From positions 1,550,001-1,614,000 of the forward strand of contig JAKUDP010000007.1 in NCBI GenBank assembly GCA_022570795.1: a DNA stretch of 64,000 bases, read 5' to 3'. Numbering within the stretch: position 1 is the stretch's first letter; each line of letters starts with the position of its first letter. The position numbers and the translations under genes were made by a program. Under the pieces are notes generated by a model, which did not search any database, had not been told where the DNA came from, and saw nothing but the letters and a program-made list of their open reading frames with translations. The stretch is from Sphaerulina vaccinii (lineage: Eukaryota; Ascomycota; Dothideomycetes; Mycosphaerellales; Mycosphaerellaceae). Shown piece after piece: positions 52,695-63,692 of the stretch.

Positions 52695-53034
52695 TCGGAA
52701 CGAATTTAAGGACGTGAGCATGAGTTGGGACATCGAAAGGAATGCACGACTTTTGCCACATGCGGAGCTGATAGCACAAGACAAAAAATAAACACCACTA
52801 ACTAATGGAGCGCGGAGAACCCCGCCAACCAGGTCACAATGGCCTGCCTTAGCGCTTGTTAGTACACTGCATTCTAAGCCCGCACACTGTGGTAGGTGCG
52901 ACTTACGGCCGCTCCACTAGACCATGGATGTTCAACGATGCACGGCGTCAGGAGAAAGTATATGTACCTCCACCAGCAGGGCAGATCAGTCTTCAAGCTG
53001 GGATATGTCTGACCCAATACCAAGAGACACCAGC
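52695..53034. other. Convergent gap
   Basis: About 340 bp between the kinase stop and the end of the M20 remnant. No feature recognised. Confidence 0.4.
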
Positions 53035-53783
53035 CTACGCCGCCCGCTGTCTAAGTCTCTCGTCATATGCGAGGACGGCCTGCATCAGGACTTGAGCACC
53101 AAGTGCGCTGTATCGAGTCAGATCGGGCGTGGACGACATGTTAGGATTACTTACCAATGCTCGGGCGTTGAGTACTCAGAAGGATACTGCGAGATACCGC
53201 CTCGCGAAGGAATGAATATCATCGCAGTAGGACAATGATAAGAAGTGTTGACGCTGTCGTGACCAGCTCGAGCAGGCAGCTCTCGGAAGTCCGTCCCTAC
53301 CAGCAACTTTGCCGCCTCCCGGACTGCACCGACACAATCAGGATGAAACTTCACAGCCTCACTCCTCCAGAGCTGCTCAAAGGTGACCGCGCATCCATGT
53401 TTGCTGGCAGTATCTGCACAGGACTTCCGCACTTTCTCCGACATGATGGTCATGGTCTCGTTGTCGAGATGCTCAATGTCCACAGTGAAGTTGGCCTGTC
53501 CTGGAACGGTACCTGGACTTTGGGGACTTGAGCTGAAGACGCCCACCGTGGTCAGCCCACTGTCTTCAAGACCGATCTCGTTGATGCGATTGACCATTTG
53601 CGATGCCGCAAGTAATGCATCTGCTCTGCGATCCATGGGGCATGTTCCACAATGCTGCGAGCGACCCACGACATTCACAGCTAGCCACATCATGCCTTGA
53701 ACTCCATTCACCACGCCCACAGACTTCGCCTCGTCCTCAAGTACTGGACCCTGCTCTATGTGATATTCGAAATGTGCGCTCAA
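53035..53783 (-). pseudogene. 5'-truncated M20 amidohydrolase (N-carbamoyl-amino-acid hydrolase / allantoate amidohydrolase type)
   Basis: Only the C-terminal half is left. It starts inside HFEYHIEQGPVLEDEAKSVGVVNGVQGM, continues through the dimerisation domain (GTVPGQANFTVDIEHLDNETM), CPMDRRADALLA and the zinc-ligand region RAGHDSVN, and ends after a normal last intron (53108-53154, GTAAGT) with CALGAQVLMQAVLAYDERL. The N-terminal zinc-binding half (the HxD and Glu-Glu ligands) is absent: upstream of about 53783 the DNA becomes the repeat array. Without those ligands it cannot be an active hydrolase. The reading frame runs on into the array by chance. Members hydrolyse N-carbamoyl amino acids, ureidopropionate or allantoate in nitrogen salvage. 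Confidence 0.75.
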
Positions 53784-53789
53784 AATGTA

Positions 53790-55760
53790 GCAAGTGGACT
53801 CTGCGTATAATGGCGTCTGAAAAGCTGTGTATAAGTTGCCCGCCGAGAAGAAGTATGATTCCTCTCTCCAGCCGGCTGAGAGACAGCAAGGTTGAGAGTG
53901 GAAGGAGACTGCGTATAAAACGATCTTCTTGTGTTGCGTATAGGTGGTGGAAGAAGGTCCGTAGGTATCAAGCATATCGTGGGCGGAGAGATAGGTGGCG
54001 AGTGCGCGGAACCAAAAGTCCAGAAATCCAGGAAGAAGAAGCAGAAATATGTAACCACAAAGAAGGAACTAGAGTGTTGAAGTGCATATACCAAGGTCCA
54101 GAAGTGTCCCGTCGGAGTTTTCACCAGCCTGATGCGAGCCATGGACTGGTAGAGCACGCCAGCCGACGATGTTCTGGTGCCGGAAAGAGAGACGTGGCTG
54201 GGCCGCCGCGTAGAGGTGGAGAAAGAATCCTGAACCTCAACTCTGCATGCCGAAAGAGAACAAACAGTACAACCCTGGTGGGTCGCGTATACCGGAAAGA
54301 AGTCCAGAAGGAGAGAAACCAGAAGCCCTGTGATGATCGCCATGCGTTCGAGGCATGCGAAGCCAAAAAAAGCCAGATGTCCAGAAGTATTGGTCAAAAA
54401 GACTGGGCGAAGAATGTTGGGAACGTGTATAGTGTGGTCGAAAGTGCTGCGTATATGAGATGTTGAGTTGTCGCATCCAATAGTTGGGCTTCCAGATTGA
54501 GTTGCCTCTCCAGTGCGGCTCCAGACAGGAAGAGATTGTAGCTCGCGACCATCCTGCAGCCAGTAGGGAGGTCGTGCGTGTATACCAGAAAAGGGATCCA
54601 GATCGAGCAAAAGCCTCCAGCAGTGCTGCTTATACGATGAGACTTTCGAGGCCAGTCATTTTCGATGCTGCGTGGACTTCCAGCCTAGCTGTGTCTTCGT
54701 TGGGATCCACAGAGAGACACGTAGCACCTCGATCTCGTCTATAGGTCGAGAAAGTAGACTGTGGTACCATTGGCCGAAAGAGAGAAGCTGGAAGCAGAGA
54801 GACAGAATGCGTATAGTGTGCGTCGCTCCCAACACAAAAACGTGCGAGAGAATTGGAAGTCGCGTTATACCCTAAAAGAAGTTCTGCGTACACGTCCCAG
54901 GAAAGAAAGAAGGCCGAGACGAAGACGGAGAATGACGGAGAATCGGTACCAGAAGAAAGGTCGAATCAATCAAGAACAAAAGGACCAGGTGACCTCCTTC
55001 TTGCGTACAAGGGTGTCGGAAATGATGTGTATAAGTTGCCCGTCGAGAAAGAATCCTGAAGACTTCTTCGATGCGACCAAGTGAGAACAGAAGAATTTGT
55101 GGTTGCACAGGCTGCGTATAGGGGGCCAGAGTGTTGCGTATACAGCAAGAGATCCAGAAAGCAAGAAGCTGGAGGAAGTCTGTCGGTCGAGAAAGTCGGC
55201 TGAAGAAAGACGAGAAGAGCATAGCTCGTAGAATATGTCGCGTATATGAGATGTTGAGTTGTCGCCTCCAGCCAGATTGAGTTGCCTCTCCAGTGTGACT
55301 CCAGATAGGGCGAGTTGTGGACCTCGACCTCCTGCAGCGCGTGTGTCGCAGTACGGGATGTCCTGGTAGATGCCAGCCGACGATAGCTGATGGGCTCCGG
55401 AAAGAGAATCGATGTTCAGGAACATGTGCAGCGTATATAACAGGAATGAAGTGTTGCATATACGATGAGACTTTCTACCAGTCTGTGCCGTCCATGATTT
55501 CGGTAGAACATCTCCAGCCGACGATGGAGCATGATTGGGTTCCGGGTATACAGAAAGGAAAGTGCTGAAGCTGATCAAGACTTCCGAGGCTTGATGTCTT
55601 CGAAGTTGCGTGGGTTGTCCAGCCCACGATGGAGCCGCCTCTCCAGACAGAGGAACCTTGCGAGCTCTCTAGCAGCGTGTATATTCAGAGCGTCCCATTT
55701 TGCGTATACTCCAGGAAAGAAAGAAATGAGAGTGAATGAGATGACTTGAAAAACCCGAAA
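53790..55760. repeat. About 2 kb of degenerate repeats carrying a recurring GCGTATA-type motif
   Basis: I count roughly 20 copies of GCGTATA or close variants (GTGTATA, GCATATA, CTTATACG), spaced irregularly about 20-200 bp apart. Longer blocks recur: GCGTATATGAGATGTTGAG at 54449 and 55230, with a following GATTGAGTTGCCTCTCCAG in both; TGTGTATAAGTTGCCCG at 53826 and 55027; CCAGCCGACGATG at about 54159, 55374 and 55513; GAGAAAGAATCCTGA near 54217 and 55045. The plus strand is GA-rich between motifs (GGAAAGAAG). Long minus-strand frames are full of TYTQ-like peptides that just translate the motif, so they are not genes. It abuts the truncated M20 gene and ends before ~55760. It does not look like any transposon protein I know. 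Confidence 0.65.
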
Positions 55761-56471
55761 ATGACAGAGATACTCCAGAAGTCGAGAATGTGGGAAGTGG
55801 TAAGTCAGCCAGTATCCATCAACAACTCCTGAGGCTGGGTAGACTCACCGCAATGTCCGGTCTTCTCAGCGAGTTCCATTTCTCTGTTCGTTCCCGTTCA
55901 GCTTTCAAGGCAGTCCAGCTTTGGTAGTGGATCTAATGTAGGCATTTCGTGGAAGCGAAGTCGGTGAAACCGGGTGGAGGCAGCTATCCGTCGGGTACTG
56001 GTATGGAAAGTGGGTAAGTTGCGTTGACGGATAGGCGGTGTCTGTATTTGCCATGAGCATTGGTCTCGATGGAGTGCCCAATCGTGATGATGGGCTCCCA
56101 AGGGCTGTAGTTCTGTAGCGGTGTGGCATTGCGGTATGAGATGACCAGTGATGAGGTCTCAGGCTGGTCATCATCGCGGTGAGAGTGATTGCAGGACTCG
56201 ATTCTCGTGCCTCTTTCGCGCGCTCAACGCATTTCCACTCCCTGTCTCGTCTACCATGTGGATGTTGAAGTCAACGCGTCTGAAGTCTTAGTCGTGCGAA
56301 GTCGTGCATGTGCCATCCTTCTGTGCTGTGTTCCTGCCGATGCGGCTTGTATTGAACGTCAATGAAATTCCGGCTTATCTATACAGTCAGCCATTTCTAC
56401 ACTTATCCACTCCTCACCTCACAGTGCTGTGGTTGTCCTCTCTATCACCCTCTTCTCCTGTTCATGTTGAT
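55761..56471. other. Intergenic
   Basis: About 710 bp between the repeat array and the end of the MICOS gene. Short frames without support. Confidence 0.4.
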
Positions 56472-57306
56472 CTACCTCCCCTTCTTGACCCAATCCTGCA
56501 CAGCTTGTGTCACTCCCTGCACCTTCTCCTCAGCCATATAGTATCCCATCTGACTATGCGCCTTGCCCGTCTCGATGAAATGTCTCACGCCGTCTCGTGC
56601 TCTGATGTGATTATCTGCAATGACCGGGAACTTCTTTTCATAACTCCAAATCAAGTTGCCCACATTCTCTGTCGTTCGCGGTATCACATAGTTTGCCGTA
56701 ACAGTGCCCGTCAAGATCGGCGTAACAAATCTGAATAGGATGTTGCGATTCCTGCTGACAATCGATCCAGCCATAGCAGCTACCAGAACGTATATCCCTC
56801 CTGGCAAAAGTTTCTCATTGCTTTCCTTCGGAGGTGCGAGAGATGCGATTGTGGAAGTGAAGTTGTGTTCTGCAGACATCAATCGCGTCATGCCGTTGTT
56901 GATGGCATCTTCGGTGCGAGTCGCGTAGGAGTGGAGAGTGAGACGGCCATTCTTGATCTGCGCGGCGAGTTTGTCTGTAGGAGTGGGTCGTCGTGTGATC
57001 TGTTGTTCGTCGCTATCGTTTTGAGGTTTGTAGGTGATTCCTGATGCTGGAGGAGGAGTCGTTTGGGCAATTTCACGCGGAGAAGGCTCGTCGTAGTCGT
57101 AGATGCTCTTCTTGCGCCGAATCTCTCGAACAACATCGTTAGAAGATGAAGACACGGCTTCTTCTGCGAATGCGCTGCGTTTGGGGAGGACGACGAGGCC
57201 GGTGACCAGTCCGCCGAGGGGCAGAAGGTGCTTTTATTAATCAGTATAATGCGCATATTATTAGTTATATGTGTGTTCTCACCTGCCGCAGTAGAGGAGC
57301 CGCCAT
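56472..57306 (-). CDS. MICOS complex subunit, apolipoprotein O type (Mic26/Mic27)
   Basis: Exons 57283-57306 and 56472-57230 encode 260 aa. The N-terminus MAAPLLRQ followed by a hydrophobic stretch (LLPLGGLVTGLVVLPKR) is consistent with mitochondrial targeting or an inner-membrane anchor. A polar segment follows, then the family core: EDAINNGMTRLMSAEHNFTSTIASL, and a hydrophobic hairpin (LLPGGIYVLVAAMAGSIV ... RFVTPILTGTVTANYVIP), ending in an amphipathic region (YYMAEEKVQGVTQAVQDWVKKG). Mic26/27 proteins sit in the inner membrane at crista junctions and bind cardiolipin. The gene is head-to-head with OCT1, sharing a gap of about 150 bp. Confidence 0.85.
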
Positions 57307-57457
57307 TGTGTTCACAGTGATATGGATGTCTCAATGGCTGTCCAAGTCAAGGTGAAGCTCAAGAAGGCGGGAAGACTCGGGAGAGACGCTGTTCTTGGCA
57401 GCCGATGACATATGTCTTCCATCTCTCACGCTGTTTCTGCTTCTACTATCACGCGAC

Positions 57458-59869
57458 ATGAAAAGACTACCGCGGAAATGGACGTGTTCATCATGTTCGC
57501 TGCAACAACAACCACGAAGAAGTCTCGTCACTTCAAGTCGAGCCAAAGGAGCAGCTGCGGCGGCAACAGCACCACTACCCGAGGACTATCGACCAGTATC
57601 GAAGGCGAACCCATCTATCGCCCACGATGATAGAACACTTCGCCAGGTCTTCGACTCGTCCGACTTCTGGAAAGACTTCTCTTCTAAGCAGAAATATCAT
57701 CATGGCAAGAACAAGAGTGCTGGCCTCTTCCAAAACCGATATCTCTACGAACCTGCTGGTTTCGAGCGATGGGCGAATGATGTGCTGCAAAAGTGCCAGA
57801 AGATTGTCGCAAAGGTCTTGCAGTATGACACCATCGACCAATACAAGCGCATCACTCGGGACATGGACAGACTGAGCGACTTGCTATGTCGTGTGATCGA
57901 TCTCAGCGACTTCATACGCTCCGTTCATCCGGATCGAAAGATACAAGCTGCTGCGAGTCAGGCGTATGCCATGATGTTCCAGTATATGAACATCTTGAAC
58001 ACGACCCGAGGACTGGATACACAACTGAAGAAGGCTGCTGCAATACCGGAAGTCTGGGATTCGTGGAGTGTGGAAGAGAAGACTGTCGCAGGTATCCTGA
58101 TTAGGGACTTCGCGAAGAGTGCCATCGAACTTCCTGAAGAGCAGAGACAGGCCTTTGTGGACATTTCAGATGAGATTGCAATGGTCGGGAATGAGTTTGT
58201 GGACAACATTTCAGCAGAGAAGCCGGTTCTATCGATCGAGAGCAGTCGCATGAAGGGCATGGATCCGGTGTTTGTGAGGCAGTTGACGAAATGGGGGAGA
58301 GTGAACTTGCCGACAGAGGGTATGCCTGCTACGCTCGCCTTGAGGACGGTAGAGGATCAAGACACACGACAGGAGATATACATGGCCAACAGAACTTCAT
58401 CGAAGAAGAACATACATCGACTGGAGAGGCTGCTGAAGAAGCGAGCGGAATTGGCCAAGCTGTCTGATTATGAGAGTTTTGCACATATGACACTTTCGGA
58501 CAAGATGGCAAAGTCACCAGAAGCTGTCACTTCTTTCCTGGATGGGTTGGCACAAGTCAATGCGCCTCGGGTGCACGAAGAGCTTCAGGAGTTGCTGGAA
58601 CTGAAGAAGGGCGATGCTCAGCAGCATGCAGATCGAATGAATGCTTGGGATAGAGATTACTATACGGCACGGCTCCTCCAATCTATGCGATCAAAAGCAC
58701 GAACACCGGACTTCTTGAGTGCCTACTTCTCCCTCGGCACAGTCTTCCAAGGTCTCTCCCGTCTCTTCCATCGCCTTTACGGCATCCGATTAGTTCCTCA
58801 CGAGACTTTGCCCGGCGAGACATGGAACAACGACATTCGCCGGCTAGATGTAATAGACGACCACGAAGGCCACATAGCAGTAATCTACTGCGACCTTTTC
58901 GAACGACCGGGCAAGTCTCCCAACCCAGCACACTTCACCCTTCGCTGTTCCCGCCGTATCTCCGACGAAGAAATGCAAGAAGCAGCAGAAGTGACCTCTC
59001 AGCCTGACTCACCCTTCTCCACAGCCCGCGAAGCAGTCAATGACGGACTAGCCACAAACTTCAACCCACGAGACAATAATGCGCTATATCAGCTACCCAC
59101 TATAGCTCTGATCTGCGATTTCTCGCGTCCAACACCAACGAATAATCCTACAATCCGGAGTCCACGTCCAACATTATTAACGTTCCGCGAATTGACGACT
59201 CTCTTCCACGAAATGGGTCACGCTCTGCATTCCATCTGCGGACGCACAGCACTTCAAAACGTTTCAGGAACTCGTTGCGCCACAGATTTCGCCGAACTCC
59301 CATCGGTCTTGATGGAGAACTTCGCTTCGGCGCCTGAAGTTCTCGCCCTCTATGCCCGCCACTGGGAAACTGATGCACCATTGGACCCATCACGCGTCGC
59401 CGAAAGGGTGAACATCGATCGAAGAATGCAAGGCGCAGAGACAGAGTCTCAGATCTTACTAGCAATGCTAGATCAAAGATTCCATTCTTCCCTACCCCTC
59501 AACGACAACTTCAGCAGCACGAGTGTTTACCACAGCGTCTGGAACCAATATGGTGCCATCCCCGAGCCCCTCGGTACGAGTTGGCACGGCTTCTTCGGAC
59601 ATCTCTTTGGGTATGGAGCGACTTATTACTCCTACTTATTTGACAGAGCTATCGCAGGTAAGATCTGGAGGGATGTGTTCCAGAGGCAACCTGGTGATGC
59701 TGTTAATCCCGAGAAAGGGCAGCTGTTTCGAGAAGAGATGTTGAGATGGGGTGGAGGGAGAGATGGTTGGCAGTGTGTTGCTGGGGCGCTGCAGGATGAG
59801 ACTGGTGTGTTAGCGGAGGGTGGGAAGGGTGCTATGGAGAGGGTTGGGAAGTGGGGCGTTCATACTTGA
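57458..59869 (+). CDS. OCT1: Mitochondrial intermediate peptidase Oct1 (M3 thimet-type metallopeptidase)
   Basis: 803 aa from the ATG giving MKRLPRKWTCSSC; the frame is open earlier but without ATG. The Arg-rich, acid-poor start (QQQPRRSLVTSSRAKG) is a mitochondrial presequence. The M3 zinc motif is FHEMGHALHS, with HEMGH at residues 584-588, and the third ligand region ALPSVLMEN follows in the expected place. C-terminal block YYSYLFDRAIAGKIW is typical. Oct1 removes an octapeptide from proteins already cut by MPP, including respiratory-chain subunits. Intronless and intact over 2.4 kb. It is divergently transcribed from the MICOS subunit gene, so two mitochondrial genes share one promoter region. 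Confidence 0.94.
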   Translation: MKRLPRKWTCSSCSLQQQPRRSLVTSSRAKGAAAAATAPLPEDYRPVSKANPSIAHDDRTLRQVFDSSDFWKDFSSKQKYHHGKNKSAGLFQNRYLYEPAGFERWANDVLQKCQKIVAKVLQYDTIDQYKRITRDMDRLSDLLCRVIDLSDFIRSVHPDRKIQAAASQAYAMMFQYMNILNTTRGLDTQLKKAAAIPEVWDSWSVEEKTVAGILIRDFAKSAIELPEEQRQAFVDISDEIAMVGNEFVDNISAEKPVLSIESSRMKGMDPVFVRQLTKWGRVNLPTEGMPATLALRTVEDQDTRQEIYMANRTSSKKNIHRLERLLKKRAELAKLSDYESFAHMTLSDKMAKSPEAVTSFLDGLAQVNAPRVHEELQELLELKKGDAQQHADRMNAWDRDYYTARLLQSMRSKARTPDFLSAYFSLGTVFQGLSRLFHRLYGIRLVPHETLPGETWNNDIRRLDVIDDHEGHIAVIYCDLFERPGKSPNPAHFTLRCSRRISDEEMQEAAEVTSQPDSPFSTAREAVNDGLATNFNPRDNNALYQLPTIALICDFSRPTPTNNPTIRSPRPTLLTFRELTTLFHEMGHALHSICGRTALQNVSGTRCATDFAELPSVLMENFASAPEVLALYARHWETDAPLDPSRVAERVNIDRRMQGAETESQILLAMLDQRFHSSLPLNDNFSSTSVYHSVWNQYGAIPEPLGTSWHGFFGHLFGYGATYYSYLFDRAIAGKIWRDVFQRQPGDAVNPEKGQLFREEMLRWGGGRDGWQCVAGALQDETGVLAEGGKGAMERVGKWGVHT

Positions 59870-60266
59870 GTGAGGGAGTAGATGAGGAGAGATGAGTGTA
59901 CAGCTAAAGGAGGAGGAGTCTAGAGTGAATACTGTACAGTCCTTAATTACGTGTACAGGTTATATGTAGAAAGAGCAATGTACGGATTGTGCTTCAGGTT
60001 GCCTCCTGCAACTTTCAGCTCCAACGGACCAGGATTCTCTCGCCAACGTTCTTCTTTTCAGTGTTGTTGAATTTGAATCCAGAAGTCGTTGTTGGGAAGC
60101 AGAAAGTTCGTGGAGGCTCGCGAAACTTCACTTGAGAAATTTCGGGATGGTCCGCATCCGCGATCCCGCTCTCATCTCATCAAAGCTTGCTCTGCTCCCG
60201 AACAACAACCTCCAAACATCCAAAACCATCATCATCAACATCACATCTACCACTTCCACTCACAAC
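59870..60266. other. Intergenic
   Basis: About 400 bp between OCT1 and the coiled-coil locus. A CATCATCATCAACATCACATC-like leader (trimmed here: CA-rich) precedes the next ATG. No other feature. Confidence 0.4.
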
Positions 60267-63120
60267 ATGGACAACCTCGACGAACAGATCACGCAGTGGG
60301 CTGCGAGCATCGATAGCAACTTGGCCAAACTCACAGCATTCACGACACAATACGTGGACAGGGCGCAGGAGACACGATTTGTGCTGCCGTCTGTGGAGGC
60401 CTTGCGAGATGCACAGAGCGCACTCGCCGACATCAAGAAGATCCGCGAAGGTAAGACATCTCTGTGTGCTATGATAATTCATGATTGAAGAGGCTGACAG
60501 TCGTGATATTAGCCGTCAAGCAAGCCGCCGAACGAGGTCAAGAAGCAGGCACCAGCAACGACGAAAAGACTGCAGACAAGTAGCTGTTCTTGGACGCATC
60601 AGCGAAGACGCGTTCAGATCGACACGCAGAGCTGTCGGGAAGGACGAAGTAGCCGTAAGTCCTTGACATTCGCGCCCATTGTAGCTCGTTGCTGCAACTC
60701 GAGTCTCTACGAGAACTATTTGGCGACTGAGATACTGTTGACTGACACTGATCCAGGAGCGCACCTACGATAGCGAGAAGGATGCACAGCGAACCATCCT
60801 CTTCTATAAGCAGAATGGCGCCGAGATCAAGGAGCGTTTCAAGGCGTCAAATGTCAATTTCGAAATCCTTGAGCACCTCCAGAGTATAAGCTACAAAATT
60901 ATCGAGGGACTTAGGAAGGCTCTGAGCGCGGCGGCAGATCTGAATTAAGCAACACAGGCGACTGAATACCAGGAGGAGATCGATCAAATCATCCAGTGGA
61001 AGGTCCAAGTATGGGAAAAAGATTCGTGAGGTGTTCGCGGATGAGATAAAGCAGCGCAACAGAACCAGCGATGGAACGCGGAACCATCTGTCGCCAGCAG
61101 ATCAAGCTCGTCTAGATCAATTCTGCCCGATAGTGGAGTTTGAAGCATTGGATTCTTCCTGGGCCGCAGAGGTAAGTGTAGAACCAACTCGGAGCGACTT
61201 TTCCTTCTAAGGTCTCGCGGCGCTTATGGCCACAGTGGTGGCGAGCTTGAAGCCAGATTGCTCGATGTAAGGAGTCGGCGCCAATGGAGACACTTGCTGA
61301 CTTTCGATCTGTTGCAGGATCTCATGGAGTTGATCACTCATGCAGTAGGAAAGTATCGCATCAGCCAAGAACGCTTCGAGAACGAAGCCAAAGAGCACGA
61401 TCGTGCCAAAGCCGAGATTACAGATCTCACCCAGCAGAAGCAGGTTGTTGATCAGAAGCTTGACGAAGCTCTCCAGAAGATCAATGATCTTGAGTCGCAG
61501 CGCGACGCAAGCGGCGGTTCGCGGAATCAGCAAGATTCCTCGAACAACGATGTCTCCATCGCGGCCACGAGACTCAATCAACTGCGCAAGACAGAGCGAC
61601 GTTACAAGCAGCTCGTCGAGAAGGTTCAAGAAGTCAAGAAAGCCATAGGTTACGACGAGAGTGGCGTAACTCAGGTTTTCAGCACCGATGAAGATGTAAG
61701 TGACCAACCCCAACATCCCGATGCCTTTGCTAATGTCTCCTGCGCAGGGTCAAGATGGTGATGGCATCCAATTCGTGCGAAGCACTCAACGATCAATGCA
61801 GAGCCTCGGAGAGCTCATTCAGAAGTTGACAACGTCGAATCCCAACAGTGTGTTCACGTTCCAAGACGCCGCACCTATCGCTGTCGCGATGGGTAGTGGC
61901 GAATTCTCGAAGGTGGAGCCGCTTCGCCCACTGGAACCTCGCGGGGCTCTCTTCTTCGATGCTTGCAGCGGATTCGAATGTGCTTCCACAGCTGTCACCC
62001 TGCCAGCTGTCCTATCGAGCTGCTTGAACTTTGGTGGCGAGCATGATCAACTTCAGGAGTTGGAGTGGCTGGATACAAAGGTCATGCCTGTACTGCTCTC
62101 AGACTTCGAGGAGGATGCGGAACAAGCGGGATTCAGCATGCTCGAGTGCGTTCATCGCCGACTGGTACAGATCCTGCGATCGTCTCGAACCAAGCTTGCG
62201 GAGAATGTGACAGGCGACTCCTTCATCTACTGCTGGGCGTCCTGTCTGCTCGCTCGTCTGCTGTGCAACTACAAATTGCCCCTAAAATCGGCCCTACTCA
62301 GCATGCACAAGCAAGAAATGCATGAAGATCTCCCTATCCTCGAAGCCGCAGGAGTGCTACGCCTATGCATGGTTGTGGCCAAGCAGAAGACGGCTGATTT
62401 CGAAGGCATGACTTTCGGAGATAGGGTGAGATTCGTTCCTGAGAAGGTGGATGATGTCGATCTTTGCACTCTTTCCATGCCGGAGTTTCTGCTGCAAGTG
62501 GTGGCGGAGCCTCAAGTGCGTTTAACCATCGAGGCCGACTGGCTCGTCATGCACGACGGCAGAGCTGTGTTATTCGAGGCCCCTGCATCTGCAGGCTGGC
62601 AGGTTGGCGCGTGGCTGCGCAGTGAGGGAGAATGGTGCTCACTAACAATGCACCAACCGGACACAACTATTCGTTCGCGACTCTCACAGCAACTCTGACC
62701 TGGATGATCGAGGCTGAACAACTTGACGAGGATGCAACGTCGTTCGAGCTGGAGTTCGACGGCAGCGACCCGGTATGCCGCTTCGCGGAGATTCATCCTG
62801 GGTACGACGACTTCATTGAAGTGGCGGCGCATGGATTGGGTGCTTGAGTCCAACTCGTACAACTCATGGGAAGAGATGACATCGGGAAAGCGTGCCTTCG
62901 CCTCACAGACGCCTCCCTGTTCATGCAAATCAACCGAGCTTTTGCATATCCAGGCAGAGCTCACGAAGATATCGAAGTGGCCATCAGAGAGGATCCAAAG
63001 TTTTGTCTCTCATCGCGAGTCCACCTCTTCGATCCATCGAATGATCTAGTTGGGAGACTCAGGCGAGCTTTGGGAGCACGGGAGCACGAGACAGTCGTCG
63101 TGTCTACGCGTGAGACATGA
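60267..63120 (+). pseudogene. Decayed coiled-coil gene
   Basis: I do not recognise the family. The start (MDNLDEQITQWAASIDSNLAKL) and the first intron (60451-60512) look normal. Two more introns are clear: about 60655-60757 (GTAAGT...CCAG) and 61696-61747 (GTAAGT...CGCAG). Protein-like sequence continues for ~2.8 kb, rich in helical coiled coil around 61320-61660 (RAKAEITDLTQQKQVVDQKL) and more globular after 61750 (PRGALFFDACSGFECAST). But the reading is interrupted by TAG at 60581 with a frame change, TAA at 60946-60948, a frame change near 61010, another near 62630 (between LRSEGEW and VLTNNAPTGHNYS) and a stop at 62845. Splicing does not fix these. Composition suggests a cytoskeletal or nuclear structural protein before decay. 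Confidence 0.55.
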
Positions 63121-63252
63121 GATTCAATGTATGAGACTTCGTAGGATGGTGCTGGTTGAACAGTCGCAAGTCCCAAGATTGGATCGAGTAAGTAAGGTAG
63201 CAAAGGAGGAGATGGTGGAAGAGGATCACTTGGTAGGCCAAGGCCGCTAATC

Positions 63253-63692
63253 GTCTTTCGCATAGACCCCAATAATTGAATTAGTCAATTATTGGGACAC
63301 CAAGTCAAAATCAATTCAAAGTCAAAGTCAATTCAGCGGATTGACTTGACTTGCAGTCAATTCCCGGCCCGGAGGCTATATCGAAAGCGAGGAGGGGGCA
63401 GTCGAAGGAGTAGTCGATTTAGAGGGTGGGCTAGGTGTTACGACGTAAGTCTGCGAGCGCGTTAGTCGACATAAAGAGTGCAATCGTAGTAGGATGCTAA
63501 CTTATAGGAGTCTCTAACCTACTAGCCTTATCGCCGTCGTCGATTCCGCGCTAAGTCAATTCAAAGTCAAGTCACCGCCAGCCAAGTCAGAGTCAATTCA
63601 GAATTGACTAATTGACTAATTGACTAATTGACTAATTGACTAATTGACTAATTGACTTCTGCAATTCAATTATTGGGCTCTATGGTCTTTCG
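63253..63692. mobile_element. hAT-type MITE (424 bp) with 8-bp target site duplication
   Basis: The element spans 63261-63684. Its ends are 22-bp terminal inverted repeats with one mismatch (inner part CCCAATAATTGAATT), beginning CATAGA. Directly outside, the 8-bp sequence GTCTTTCG is present on both sides (63253-63260 and 63685-63692), a perfect target duplication of the size hAT transposases make. The interior has no open frame, so it is non-autonomous. Subterminal copies of GTCAATTCAAAGTCA occur near both ends, and the right arm carries the ATTGACTA microsatellite. The perfect duplication suggests a fairly recent insertion. Confidence 0.88.
63603..63658. repeat. ATTGACTA microsatellite, seven copies
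   Basis: Six perfect 8-bp units and a seventh with one change, inside the right arm of the MITE. It probably arose by expansion of the subterminal ATTGAC motif. Confidence 0.9.

Noticed and set aside
53780..54610. Long minus-strand ORF across the repeat array
   Set aside because: Its sequence is a translation of the repeat motif (recurrent YTQ-type peptides), with no domain, start context or codon logic.
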